Assembly: GCA_035304285.1 (NCBI GenBank)
Contig: DATGQI010000164.1
Location: forward strand, 1-6,795
Length of the DNA stretch: 6,795 nt
DNA from: IDS-8 sp035304285
Lineage (GTDB): Bacteria; Pseudomonadota; Gammaproteobacteria; Steroidobacterales; Woeseiaceae
Direction of reading: 5' to 3'
Part shown: one piece after another, positions 1 through 6,128 of the stretch
Numbering within the stretch: position 1 is the stretch's first letter
Layout of the letters: every line of letters begins with the position of its first letter
Notes under the pieces: model-generated
The model's input: the letters and a program-made list of their open reading frames with translations, nothing else
Databases searched by the model: none
Told to the model about the DNA's origin: nothing
Made by a program: the position numbers and the translations under genes

Positions 1-88
1 CCTGGTTCCCTTTAACGCCCAAAACAGTGATCGTGACATCGCTCCCGATCATGACTGTCTCGCCGGCGCGTCGCGTAAGGATCAGCAT
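1..88 (-). CDS. csrA: Carbon storage regulator CsrA, N-terminal part (cut by window edge)
   Basis: CsrA is a small homodimeric RNA-binding protein that represses or activates translation by binding GGA motifs in mRNA leaders. Reading leftward from the ATG at 88-86, the first 29 codons give MLILTRRAGETVMIGSDVTI and then TVLGVKGNQ, a textbook CsrA start with the conserved first strand (L4, R6, R7) that forms the RNA-binding face. The remaining roughly 30-40 residues lie beyond position 1, so the 3' end is missing because of the window and not because of a mutation. The start has an AGGAAG ribosome binding site at close spacing. It follows alaS by 146 bases in the same direction, as in most gammaproteobacteria. 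I am very sure of the family. Confidence 0.95.
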   Translation of the reverse strand, partial: MLILTRRAGETVMIGSDVTITVLGVKGNQ

Positions 89-118
89 GACTTCCTACTC
101 CTGCCTTTAATAGATTCC
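89..118 (-). promoter_or_regulatory. csrA leader with clustered GGA motifs over the ribosome binding site
   Basis: On the minus strand the 30 bases before the csrA ATG contain three GGA triplets (plus-strand TCC at 93-95, 99-101 and 116-118). Two of them, in GCAGGAGTAGGAAG, overlap the Shine-Dalgarno sequence. CsrA binds A(N)GGA, and in E. coli it represses its own translation through several such sites in the csrA leader. Autoregulation here is an inference from motif position only, since a Shine-Dalgarno sequence itself contains GGA. Confidence 0.4.
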
Positions 119-154
119 GCCCTTTTCGTACTACGCCCTTAAGCCCGCGAAGGC

Positions 155-172
155 CCCGTGACAGACCACGGG
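155..172. other. Perfect hairpin in the alaS-csrA gap
   Basis: CCCGTG at 155-160 and CACGGG at 167-172 are perfect inverted arms of 6 bases around a 6-base loop. It lies 62 bases after the alaS stop and 66 bases before the csrA start. No run of T follows on the minus strand, so it is not a classical intrinsic terminator. It could be a weak terminator, an RNA processing structure or a protein site. A smaller 4-bp stem with a TTCG loop at 221-232 sits right behind the alaS stop. Confidence 0.3.
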
Positions 173-234
173 TTATGGTAGACGAAATATGGCCGGGATG
201 CGCGTCGCGCCACATCCATAAGGCTTCGGCCTGC

Positions 235-2856
235 TTAACCGGAGCGCGCGACCTGTCTCAGGTGCTCGGCGACCCACCCCGGGACCGAGTCGAGTGCTGC
301 GTCCAGGGCTTCCGGGTTGCTGCCACCTGCCTCGGCGAAGTCGGGGCGTCCGCCGCCTCGTCCGCCCACCTGCTCCGCAACCGGCCGGATGACATCGCCG
401 GCACGGATCCTGTCGAGGTTGTTCTTCGTGACGCCCGCGGCCAGCCGCACCTTGCCTTTTTCCACCGACGCCAGCACCACTACCGCATTCTGCAGGCGGT
501 CTTTGTATCTGTCGATTGCAGCGCGCAGCGTCTTCGCATCCGCGCCATCCATGCGCGATGCGAGTACCTTGATGCCGTCGATCTCGGTGATGTTCTCGGC
601 TCCTCTGGTGCTGCCGCCCGCAAGCTGCTGCCTGGTCGAGGCGAGCTCCCGTTCAAGCTCCTTCGTCCGCTTGAGCAACTGCTCCACTTTGGCCGGCGCC
701 TGGGCCCGCTGCGTCCGGAGGAGTGATGCTACGTGGTCCAGGGTTCGCTGATTCTCATCGATCCATTCGAGCGCACCCTTTCCTGTCACGGCTTCTATAC
801 GCCGTATGCCCGCTGCGACGCCGCCCTCGGAGGTAATCTTGAAAAGACCAATCTCACCGGCGCTCTTTACATGCGTGCCGCCGCAAAGCTCCACCGAAAA
901 GTCGCCCAGCCGCATGACTCTCACGTCATCCCCGTACTTCTCGCCGAAGAGCGCGATCGCACCGGACGCTACGGCGTCGTCGTACTTCATCACGTTCGTT
1001 TCGGCTGCCGTATTGCTACGTATCTGGTCGTTCACCAGTTTTTCGATCTGCTGCAGCTGTTCCGGCGAGACTGCTTCGTAATGGGAGAAGTCGAAGCGCA
1101 GGCGATCGGGTGCCACGAGTGAACCCTTCTGCATCACGTGCTCGCCCAGGATCTTCCGCAAAGCCGCGTGCAGCAGGTGCGTGGCGGAATGGTTCAGTAC
1201 GATCCTGCCGCGCCGTTCGCCATCGACGCGCGCCGTGATCCTCTCGCCTGCCTGCAGTTTCCCGAGCTGCACGCGTCCGAGGTGCAGGATAGCCTTGCCG
1301 GATTTCTGCGTATCGTCTACGACGAAGGATCCGTGATCGCCCTCCAGCACGCCCGTATCACCAACCTGGCCGCCGCTCTCGCCATAGAAAGGCGTCGATG
1401 CAAGAACGACCGCGCCCTGCTCGCCGTCCTCCAGTACCTCCACTCGCTGCCCTTCGCGGAACAAGGCCGCAACAACCGACTCCTCTTCTATACGGTCATA
1501 GCCGCTGAACTCGCTCTGTTCGTCGACCTGGATGCTCGAAGAGGCCTCACTGCCGAATTTGCTGGCCGCACGGGCGCGATCACGTTGTGCCGTCATCGCG
1601 GCCTCGAAACCTTCCTCGTCTACGCTAAGCCCGCGTTCGCGTGCGACGTCCGCGGTCAGGTCGACCGGAAAGCCATAGGTGTCGTACAGCTTGAACACCA
1701 CGTCGCCCGGCAGTTCCTTGCCCTGCAATCCGGCGATCGCTTCCTCGAGGATCTGCATCCCCTGGTCCAGAGTCTCGGCGAACCTGGCCTCTTCCTTCGC
1801 CAACACCTTTTCAACGTGTGCCCTCGCCTTGACGAGTTCCGGGTAAGCGTCGCCCATTTCCTTGCACAGCGGACCGACAAGCTTGTGAAAGAAGCTTTCC
1901 GTCGCGCCGAGCTTTTTACCGTGACGTATGGCACGCCGGATGATGCGCCTCAGCACGTAGCCGCGGCCTTCGTTACCCGGCAGTACGCCATCCGTCACCA
2001 GGAATGCACAGGCCCGGATGTGGTCGGCAACGACGTTGAGCGAACTCGAGCCGTCGTTTGCTACCTCGAGGATTTCGGCCGTAGCCTTGATCAGGTTCGC
2101 GAACAGGTCTACTTCGTAGTTGCTGTGCACACCCTGCATCACCGCAGCCATGCGCTCGAGTCCCATGCCGGTGTCGACCGAAGGCTTCGGTAACGGCGTC
2201 ATCTCACCGCTCGCCGAACGATCGAACTGCATGAAGACGAGGTTCCATATCTCGACGTAACGATCGCCATCTTCGTCCGGCGAACCCGGCGGACCTCCGG
2301 GAACATCCGGCCCGTGGTCGTAGAAGATCTCGCTGCACGGGCCGCAGGGGCCGGTATCGCCCATCGCCCAGAAGTTGTCCTTCGCGCCAAGGCGCGAGAA
2401 GCGTTGCGGATCGATGCCTACTTCGTTGAGCCAGATGCCGGCGGCTTCATCATCATCCTCGAATACCGTGATCCACAGTTTCTCCGGCGGCAGCCCGAGA
2501 TCCTTCGTCAGGAACTCCCAGGCGAAGGCAATTGCCTGGCTCTTGAAATAATCGCCGAAGCTGAAGTTGCCGAGCATCTCGAAAAACGTGTGATGACGGG
2601 CCGTGTAGCCTACGTTTTCGAGGTCGTTGTGCTTGCCTCCGGCGCGCACGCAGCGCTGGGAGGTGACGGCGCGATTGTAGCGGCGCTTGTCCTGGCCCAG
2701 GAAGACGTCCTTGAACTGCACCATGCCGGCGTTGGTGAACAGCAACGTCGGGTCATTGGCCGGCACCAGCGGAGAGCTGGGGACGACTTCGTGGCCACGG
2801 TCCCTGAAAAATTCGAGGAACGCGAGGCGCAGTTGGTTGCTGGTCATGAACTTCAT
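235..2856 (-). CDS. alaS: Alanyl-tRNA synthetase
   Basis: AlaRS charges tRNA-Ala with alanine in the cytoplasm and edits mischarged Ser/Gly-tRNA. The 873 residues match the usual full length (E. coli 876). Visible in order: class II catalytic core with the N-terminal signature PTLLFTNAGMVQFKDVFLG (36-54), RCVRAGGKHNDLE (68-80), HHTFFEMLGNFSFGD (88-102), DTGPCGPCSEI (167-177) and the motif 3 region GNEGRGYVLRRIIRR (294-308); the tRNA-recognition helices; the editing domain with zinc ligands HxxxH (H556, H560) and CxxxH (C658, H662); a coiled-coil-like stretch at about 720-745; and the C-Ala domain ending in GGRGGGRPDFAEAGG (831-845). All key residues are present. The start is uncertain: ATG at 2856 or the fourth codon ATG at 2847, neither with a strong Shine-Dalgarno. 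It lies between recX and csrA on the same strand. Confidence 0.98.
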   Translation of the reverse strand: MKFMTSNQLRLAFLEFFRDRGHEVVPSSPLVPANDPTLLFTNAGMVQFKDVFLGQDKRRYNRAVTSQRCVRAGGKHNDLENVGYTARHHTFFEMLGNFSFGDYFKSQAIAFAWEFLTKDLGLPPEKLWITVFEDDDEAAGIWLNEVGIDPQRFSRLGAKDNFWAMGDTGPCGPCSEIFYDHGPDVPGGPPGSPDEDGDRYVEIWNLVFMQFDRSASGEMTPLPKPSVDTGMGLERMAAVMQGVHSNYEVDLFANLIKATAEILEVANDGSSSLNVVADHIRACAFLVTDGVLPGNEGRGYVLRRIIRRAIRHGKKLGATESFFHKLVGPLCKEMGDAYPELVKARAHVEKVLAKEEARFAETLDQGMQILEEAIAGLQGKELPGDVVFKLYDTYGFPVDLTADVARERGLSVDEEGFEAAMTAQRDRARAASKFGSEASSSIQVDEQSEFSGYDRIEEESVVAALFREGQRVEVLEDGEQGAVVLASTPFYGESGGQVGDTGVLEGDHGSFVVDDTQKSGKAILHLGRVQLGKLQAGERITARVDGERRGRIVLNHSATHLLHAALRKILGEHVMQKGSLVAPDRLRFDFSHYEAVSPEQLQQIEKLVNDQIRSNTAAETNVMKYDDAVASGAIALFGEKYGDDVRVMRLGDFSVELCGGTHVKSAGEIGLFKITSEGGVAAGIRRIEAVTGKGALEWIDENQRTLDHVASLLRTQRAQAPAKVEQLLKRTKELERELASTRQQLAGGSTRGAENITEIDGIKVLASRMDGADAKTLRAAIDRYKDRLQNAVVVLASVEKGKVRLAAGVTKNNLDRIRAGDVIRPVAEQVGGRGGGRPDFAEAGGSNPEALDAALDSVPGWVAEHLRQVARSG

Positions 2857-2929
2857 GTGGAGATCAAGGCGCGTCTTGGTTTCGGCTGCGGGATGTAGTT
2901 TAACCTACGGGTATGCACAACGTGGTTGT

Positions 2930-2996
2930 GTCGCCCGCGGGGCTGGCTCCTACAGCGATCTGTTCAAGCGCTGTAGGAGCCCGCCCCGCGGGCGAC
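2930..2996. repeat. Head-to-head pair of REP elements (BIME-like) between recX and alaS
   Basis: Two 28-base copies of one REP-like element face each other: 2930-2957 (minus orientation) and 2969-2996 (plus orientation), with 11 bases between. The arms differ at a single position, so the whole 67 bases could fold into a long stem. Each copy has a head CTGTAGGAGC and an internal short palindrome of the GCCCGCCCCGCGGGC type. It starts 8 bases past the recX stop and ends 73 bases before the alaS start, so it may act as a transcription attenuator or mRNA-stabilising structure between the two genes. REP elements of this shape are mobilised by RAYT transposases, which are not in this window. Confidence 0.85.
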
Positions 2997-3004
2997 CGGC
3001 TGAA

Positions 3005-3511
3005 TCACAAGCGATCAGCGTCAAAGTCCGGCGTGAAAGCAGCCTGTATCTCGGCCTGCTCGAATCCCCGGTATTGCAGGAACCGCATCTGGCGGGCTTT
3101 CTCGCGAAAATCGCGGGGCTGCGCAGCACCGAACTTCCGCTGGCGAACACTGCGGGCCAGCGCCCGCCAGTCCTCCCCGCTATCCTCGAGCATTTCCTCG
3201 ATGAGCACGGCCTCTATACCGCGCTGTCCCAACTCCACCCGGATGCGCACCGGGCCTTTACCCTGGTGCACTCGTGACTGGATGAAGTTCTCGACGTAGC
3301 GCCGGTCGTCCTGCAGCCCGTCCCGGGCCAGTTGCGCAACGGCAGACGCTGCGACCTGCTCGTCGAAACCGGCTGCGGCGAGCTTCGCGGTGAGTTCCTG
3401 CCTTCCGTATTCCCGTCGCGCCAGGAAGTCCATGGCTTTTTTGCGGGCTTCGACGGGGTTGGAGAACCGGTCGGGTTGCGCATCCTCTGCGGACGGCTCA
3501 TCGGTAGGCAC
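3005..3511 (-). CDS. recX: Regulatory protein RecX (RecA modulator)
   Basis: RecX binds RecA filaments in the cytoplasm and blocks their extension, tuning recombination and SOS induction. I chose the GTG at 3511-3509: AGGA lies 7 bases upstream, and it gives 168 residues, the normal RecX size. The open frame continues upstream to an ATG at 3616, but that extension translates a hairpin and a REP repeat and has no RecX character. Visible family features are KKAMDFLARREYGRQELTAK (24-43), a second helical repeat RYVENFIQSRVHQGKGPVRI (71-90) leading into RVELGQRGI (91-99), and a third repeat ending in the region KARQMRFLQYRGFEQAEIQA, consistent with three tandem three-helix units. It follows recA by 117 bases on the same strand, so co-transcription with partial termination is likely. 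Confidence 0.93.
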   Translation of the reverse strand: MPTDEPSAEDAQPDRFSNPVEARKKAMDFLARREYGRQELTAKLAAAGFDEQVAASAVAQLARDGLQDDRRYVENFIQSRVHQGKGPVRIRVELGQRGIEAVLIEEMLEDSGEDWRALARSVRQRKFGAAQPRDFREKARQMRFLQYRGFEQAEIQAAFTPDFDADRL

Positions 3512-3569
3512 AGTCAGGTCCTGGCAAGTCGTCGGGTAGCCGATTTCGCGTTGCCGCCGTGCCGGGGCA

Positions 3570-3596
3570 GTGCTGTTCTGTCGCACAGAATGGCAC
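3570..3596. terminator. Hairpin between recA and recX, possible attenuator
   Basis: Arms GTGC (3570-3573) plus TTCTGT (3576-3581) pair with ACAGAA (3585-3590) plus GCAC (3593-3596) around a 3-base loop. The two middle positions on each side are G-U wobbles if read on the plus strand and C/A mismatches in the recA-recX transcript. No T run follows on the minus strand, so it is not a canonical terminator. In E. coli a leaky terminator between recA and recX keeps RecX low; a similar role here is inferred from position. Confidence 0.4.
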
Positions 3597-3625
3597 TCGC
3601 CCGCGCAGGCGGGCACCTACAGTCG
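3597..3625 (-). repeat. REP-like element variant just after recA
   Basis: In minus orientation this reads CTGTAGGTGCCCGC followed by CTGC and GCGGGCGA, close to the elements at 2930-2996 and 5938-6156 but with T for A in the head and a 4-base loop. The internal stem GCCCGC (3599-3604) and GCGGGC (3609-3614) is perfect. It begins only 3 bases after the recA stop codon and could work as an RNA 3' stabiliser or attenuator before recX. Confidence 0.7.
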
Positions 3626-3628
3626 TTC

Positions 3629-4663
3629 CTACGCTTCTTTCGCTACCGGCTCCGCGGGGTCCTCCTTGACCGTATTCGGAAGCAGCGCAGCCCTGATCTG
3701 CCGTTCGATGTCCGCTGCGGCTTCCGGGTTCGTCTTCAGGAACTCGCGGACGTTTTCCTTGCCCTGGCCAATCCGGTCGGACTTGTAGCTGTACCAGGAA
3801 CCGGATTTCTCGATGATGCCCTGCGCCACACCGTGCTCGATGATCTCGCCTTCGCGGGATATGCCCTCGCCATACAAGATTTCGAACTCGGCCTGCTTGA
3901 ACGGAGGCGACACCTTGTTCTTTACGACCTTCACGCGAGTCTGGTTGCCGATGACCTCGTCGCCCTTTTTAATGGCGCCAATGCGGCGGATGTCGAGCCG
4001 GACGGAGGCGTAGAACTTCAGCGCGTTGCCGCCGGTGGTCGTCTCCGGGCTGCCGAACATGACGCCGATCTTCATGCGGATCTGGTTGATGAAGATCACC
4101 ATTGCATTTGAGCGCTTGATGTTGCCGGTGAGCTTCCTCAACGCCTGCGACATCAGCCGCGCCTGAAGGCCCATGTGCGAATCGCCCATTTCGCCCTCGA
4201 TCTCCGCCTTCGGCGTCAGCGCCGCAACCGAGTCGACGACGATGACATCGACCGCTCCGGAGCGCACCAGCATGTCTGTGATCTCCAGCGCCTGCTCGCC
4301 GGTATCCGGCTGGGACACCAGCAGTTCGTCCACGTTCACGCCGAGTTTTTCAGCGTAAGAGGGATCGAGTGCGTGTTCCGCGTCGACGAACGCCGCGGTG
4401 CCGCCGAGCTTCTGTGCCTCGGCCACGACCTGCAGGGTCAGGGTGGTTTTGCCGGAGGATTCGGGACCGTAGATCTCGATGACCCGTCCCCGCGGCAACC
4501 CGCCGATGCCGAGCGCAACGTCAAGGCCGATCGAGCCGCTGGAAACAGCCTCGATGTCCTTGGCAGGGCCGCCATCTCCCAGGCGCATGACCGAGCCCTT
4601 GCCGAACTGTTTTTCTATCTGTCCGAGTGCTGCTGCGAGTGCTTTCTTGCGATTCTCATCCAT
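3629..4663 (-). CDS. recA: Recombinase RecA
   Basis: RecA polymerises on single-stranded DNA, drives ATP-dependent homology search and strand exchange, and triggers LexA self-cleavage. The 344-residue protein is complete. It starts MDENRKKALAAALGQIEKQF, with the N-terminal polymerisation helix, then Walker A GPESSGKT (66-73), EHALD (96-100), Walker B VIVVDSVAAL (140-149, with D144), DNA-binding loop L1 in EGEMGDSHMG (156-165), loop L2 around IRMKIGVMFGSPETTTGG (195-212), and the C-terminal domain. The tail after residue 328 ends KEDPAEPVAKEA and is less acidic than the E. coli tail, which normally restrains DNA binding. The start is the ATG at 4663, with only a weak GGACGG-type ribosome site upstream. 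recX follows; thpR and pncC precede it on the same strand. Confidence 0.99.
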   Translation of the reverse strand: MDENRKKALAAALGQIEKQFGKGSVMRLGDGGPAKDIEAVSSGSIGLDVALGIGGLPRGRVIEIYGPESSGKTTLTLQVVAEAQKLGGTAAFVDAEHALDPSYAEKLGVNVDELLVSQPDTGEQALEITDMLVRSGAVDVIVVDSVAALTPKAEIEGEMGDSHMGLQARLMSQALRKLTGNIKRSNAMVIFINQIRMKIGVMFGSPETTTGGNALKFYASVRLDIRRIGAIKKGDEVIGNQTRVKVVKNKVSPPFKQAEFEILYGEGISREGEIIEHGVAQGIIEKSGSWYSYKSDRIGQGKENVREFLKTNPEAAADIERQIRAALLPNTVKEDPAEPVAKEA

Positions 4664-4687
4664 CGTTTTAATGCCGTCCGGGAGCCG

Positions 4688-4715
4688 TTTGCGAAGATGC
4701 GGATTATTTCACAAA
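4688..4715 (-). promoter_or_regulatory. Candidate recA promoter/operator: extended -10 flanked by an inverted repeat
   Basis: On the minus strand TGAAATAAT (4711-4703) fits an extended -10 (TGn plus AATAAT, 5 of 6 to TATAAT); no good -35 is visible. It is flanked by TTTGTGAA (4715-4708) and TTCGCAAA (4695-4688), inverted arms of 8 bases with one mismatch and 12 bases between them. That places a possible regulator site over the start of recA transcription. No CTG-N10-CAG LexA box of the E. coli type is visible in 4664-4792, so this could be a divergent SOS operator or chance. Confidence 0.35.
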
Positions 4716-4792
4716 TCGACTGGCCCCGGCAGCGGAATGCGGGACGGGAATTGAGGCTGTGTGTGGAGAATTGCCGAGGAGAATGACCAAAC

Positions 4793-5302
4793 TCATTGTT
4801 TCAGCGGAGTATAGATGACACCGTTCGGCCCGGAAGTCGATTCGACGAGTTCGAACTCCTGCCACTCGAGGTCCACCGGGCGCGTCAGTTGCACGGTTTC
4901 AAACGTCCTGGCGCGCCGGGCGACCGTGATGTGAGGCCTGTAGAGACGCTGTTCCGGCTCGATATCGAAAGCCGGCAGTTTCGCCTGTAGCGACTGCACC
5001 AGCGTGTCGAGCGCGGCCGGCGTGGCAAGCGGCATCAGTGCGGCAACCCGTGCTCGTTGCCAGTACTCCACCCTGTCGAACCGCAGGCGAACCGGCGCAA
5101 CCGCAATTTCTCCCGCAGCCGCCTGCAGGAACGGAATCTGTTCCTCCGGAAAACCGCCTATGAATACCAGCGTCACGTGCCAGTTGCGCCGGTCTACGGC
5201 ATTGCCCTCGATGGAACTCATTACCGGACGCAGCGTGTCGCGCAACAGCTCCCGTTGCCGGTCCGACGGCCACAGCGCGAAGAACAGTTTCCGCTCAGCC
5301 AT
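4793..5302 (-). CDS. thpR: RNA 2',3'-cyclic phosphodiesterase ThpR (2H / LigT family)
   Basis: ThpR opens 2',3'-cyclic phosphates at RNA ends to 2'-phosphates, and in vitro can ligate some tRNA halves; it is a soluble cytoplasmic enzyme. The 169-residue protein has the family start RKLFFALWP and both catalytic His-x-Thr motifs: HVTL (H42, T44) and HITV (H124, T126), separated by 82 residues, with YRPHITVAR typical of the bacterial ThpR branch. The length is normal. Its ATG (5302-5300) lies inside the end of pncC, the two genes sharing the 8 bases ATGGCTGA, so translational coupling is likely. It sits between pncC and recA. The cellular substrate is not shown by the sequence. Confidence 0.93.
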   Translation of the reverse strand: MAERKLFFALWPSDRQRELLRDTLRPVMSSIEGNAVDRRNWHVTLVFIGGFPEEQIPFLQAAAGEIAVAPVRLRFDRVEYWQRARVAALMPLATPAALDTLVQSLQAKLPAFDIEPEQRLYRPHITVARRARTFETVQLTRPVDLEWQEFELVESTSGPNGVIYTPLKQ

Positions 5303-5807
5303 TTGCCTTGATCCTCTCTCGCAAGCCGTCCAGCGCCAGCACGACGCTTTGGCGCCGCACCGCTTCGCGGTCTCCGGTCAGCCGGTGAAGAGCGGCGTCA
5401 ACAGACACGCCGCCGTCCGGAGAGCGCAAAGCCCAGGAGAACCATACGGTGCCGGCTGGCTTGTCCGGCGTTCCTCCGCCTGGCCCTGCGACGCCGCTGA
5501 TGGCGACTGCAAGGTCTGCGCCACTCAAGTCGAGCACGCCAGTCGCCATTTCCCTTACCGTAGGCTCACTGACGGCACCGTGCTCCTTCAAAGTCGCTGG
5601 ATCGACGTCCAGCAAGGCTTCTTTCGCGTCGTTGCTGTAGCTGACGATGCCGTAGGAAAAACAGCCGGAGCTGCCGGCGATATCGGTGATCGCTTTGGCG
5701 ACCCAGCCGCCGGTGCAGGATTCCGCGACCGCGACCGTCTTGCCTGCAGCCAGCAGGGCCGTCACCAGGGCGCTTGCGGCGCTCTCTATCGTCACGCTGC
5801 GGTGCAT
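5295..5807 (-). CDS. pncC: Nicotinamide-nucleotide amidohydrolase PncC (CinA C-terminal domain)
   Basis: PncC deamidates nicotinamide mononucleotide to nicotinic acid mononucleotide, recycling NMN, for instance that released by NAD-dependent DNA ligase, back to NAD. The 170 residues are one CinA C-terminal domain, without the N-terminal MoaB-like domain of long CinA proteins. Visible motifs are VAVAESCTGG (25-34, with the probable catalytic S30), the region SYGIVSYSNDAK (51-62, with conserved Y57 and K62), GAVSEPTVREMA (77-88) and AISGVAGPGGGTPDKPAGTV (102-121). The ATG at 5807 is preceded by GGAAGAGGG about 8 bases upstream. It overlaps thpR by 8 bases and is followed by recA, matching the cinA-recA linkage of many bacteria. 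Some annotations will call it CinA or competence/damage-inducible protein. Confidence 0.95.
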   Translation of the reverse strand: MHRSVTIESAASALVTALLAAGKTVAVAESCTGGWVAKAITDIAGSSGCFSYGIVSYSNDAKEALLDVDPATLKEHGAVSEPTVREMATGVLDLSGADLAVAISGVAGPGGGTPDKPAGTVWFSWALRSPDGGVSVDAALHRLTGDREAVRRQSVVLALDGLRERIKANG

Positions 5808-5843
5808 CCAGTCGTCCCTCTTCCTTTGTTCAAATCAGCAGCT

Positions 5844-5859
5844 CGCGAAGTGCTTCGCG
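5844..5859. other. Perfect hairpin in the pncC leader
   Basis: CGCGAA (5844-5849) and TTCGCG (5854-5859) are perfect arms around a 4-base loop, beginning 37 bases upstream of the pncC start. It would be in the 5' leader of the transcript if the promoter candidate at 5868-5897 is correct. Its role is unknown. Confidence 0.35.
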
Positions 5860-5867
5860 CAGGCGCG

Positions 5868-5897
5868 AGGATAGCCTTTTCGCCGAGGCCGTGTCTT
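5868..5897 (-). promoter_or_regulatory. Weak candidate promoter for pncC-thpR
   Basis: On the minus strand AAGACA (5897-5892, 4 of 6 to TTGACA) is followed after 18 bases by TATCCT (5873-5868, 4 of 6 to TATAAT). It is in the right place to drive pncC and thpR, but the match is modest and could be chance. Confidence 0.2.
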
Positions 5898-5937
5898 TTG
5901 ATGCTGACGCGGCGGCGTGCGGGCTTCAGGACCAAGG

Positions 5938-5965
5938 CGCTGTAGCAGCCCGTCCCGCGGGCGAC
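5938..5965 (+). repeat. REP-like element, copy 1 of the 5938-6156 cluster
   Basis: It reads CGCTGTAGCAGCCCG, then TCCCG and CGGGCGAC, with head and tail as in the elements at 2930-2996. One arm base has changed (T for C), shortening the perfect stem to 5 bp. It is followed by AAAGGGAGCGCG, a flank partly shared with copy 3. It faces copy 2 tail to tail. Confidence 0.75.
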
Positions 5966-5986
5966 AAAGGGAGCGCGCACGATGAT

Positions 5987-6012
5987 GTCGCCCGCGGGGC
6001 GGGCTCCTGCAG
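5987..6012 (-). repeat. REP-like element, copy 2 (inverted)
   Basis: In minus orientation it reads CTGCAGGAGC followed by GCCGCCCC-type spacing within the stem GCCCGC / GCGGGC and the tail GAC. It matches copy 1 at 23 of 26 positions when reverse-complemented, with 21 bases between them, so the two can form a tail-to-tail BIME-like hairpin. Confidence 0.75.
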
Positions 6013-6052
6013 TCTTCTCTTCCGGACGTGTGCCACCGGCGATGGAACAAAG

Positions 6053-6078
6053 CGCTGCAGGAGCGTCGCAAGAGCGAC
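6053..6078 (+). repeat. REP-like element, copy 3 (changed stem)
   Basis: The head CGCTGCAGGAGC is conserved but the stem is GTCGC, loop AAGA, GCGAC in place of GCCCGC / GCGGGC. Both arms have changed together so a 5-bp hairpin is kept, which argues that the fold and not the base sequence is what matters. Confidence 0.7.
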
Positions 6079-6128
6079 AAAGGGTAGCGCGGATCCGCCG
6101 GACGTGTGCCAGCGGCGATAGAACGAAG

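Noticed and set aside
12..215. 67-codon minus-strand open frame covering the csrA start
   Set aside because: It is in a different frame from csrA, and its Arg/Gly-rich sequence matches nothing, while the csrA frame is unmistakable.
221..232. AGGC-TTCG-GCCT stem as the alaS terminator
   Set aside because: The stem is only 4 bp with no T run behind it, and the strand on which the TTCG loop is favourable is opposite to alaS transcription.
1138..2193. 351-codon open frame on the plus strand opposite alaS
   Set aside because: It is fully antisense to a complete, well-conserved alaS, has no recognisable domain, and long antisense frames are common in GC-rich genes.
3332..4111. 259-codon plus-strand open frame opposite recX and recA
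   Set aside because: It is a shadow of recA and recX codon structure, with no protein family features.
4718..4732. CTG...CAG near recA as a LexA box
   Set aside because: The spacing is 7 bases, not 10, and the centre is GC-rich rather than AT-rich.
5004..5945. 313-codon plus-strand open frame opposite thpR and pncC
   Set aside because: It is antisense to two confident overlapping genes and runs into the repeat region; its composition is Arg/Ala-rich and low in information.
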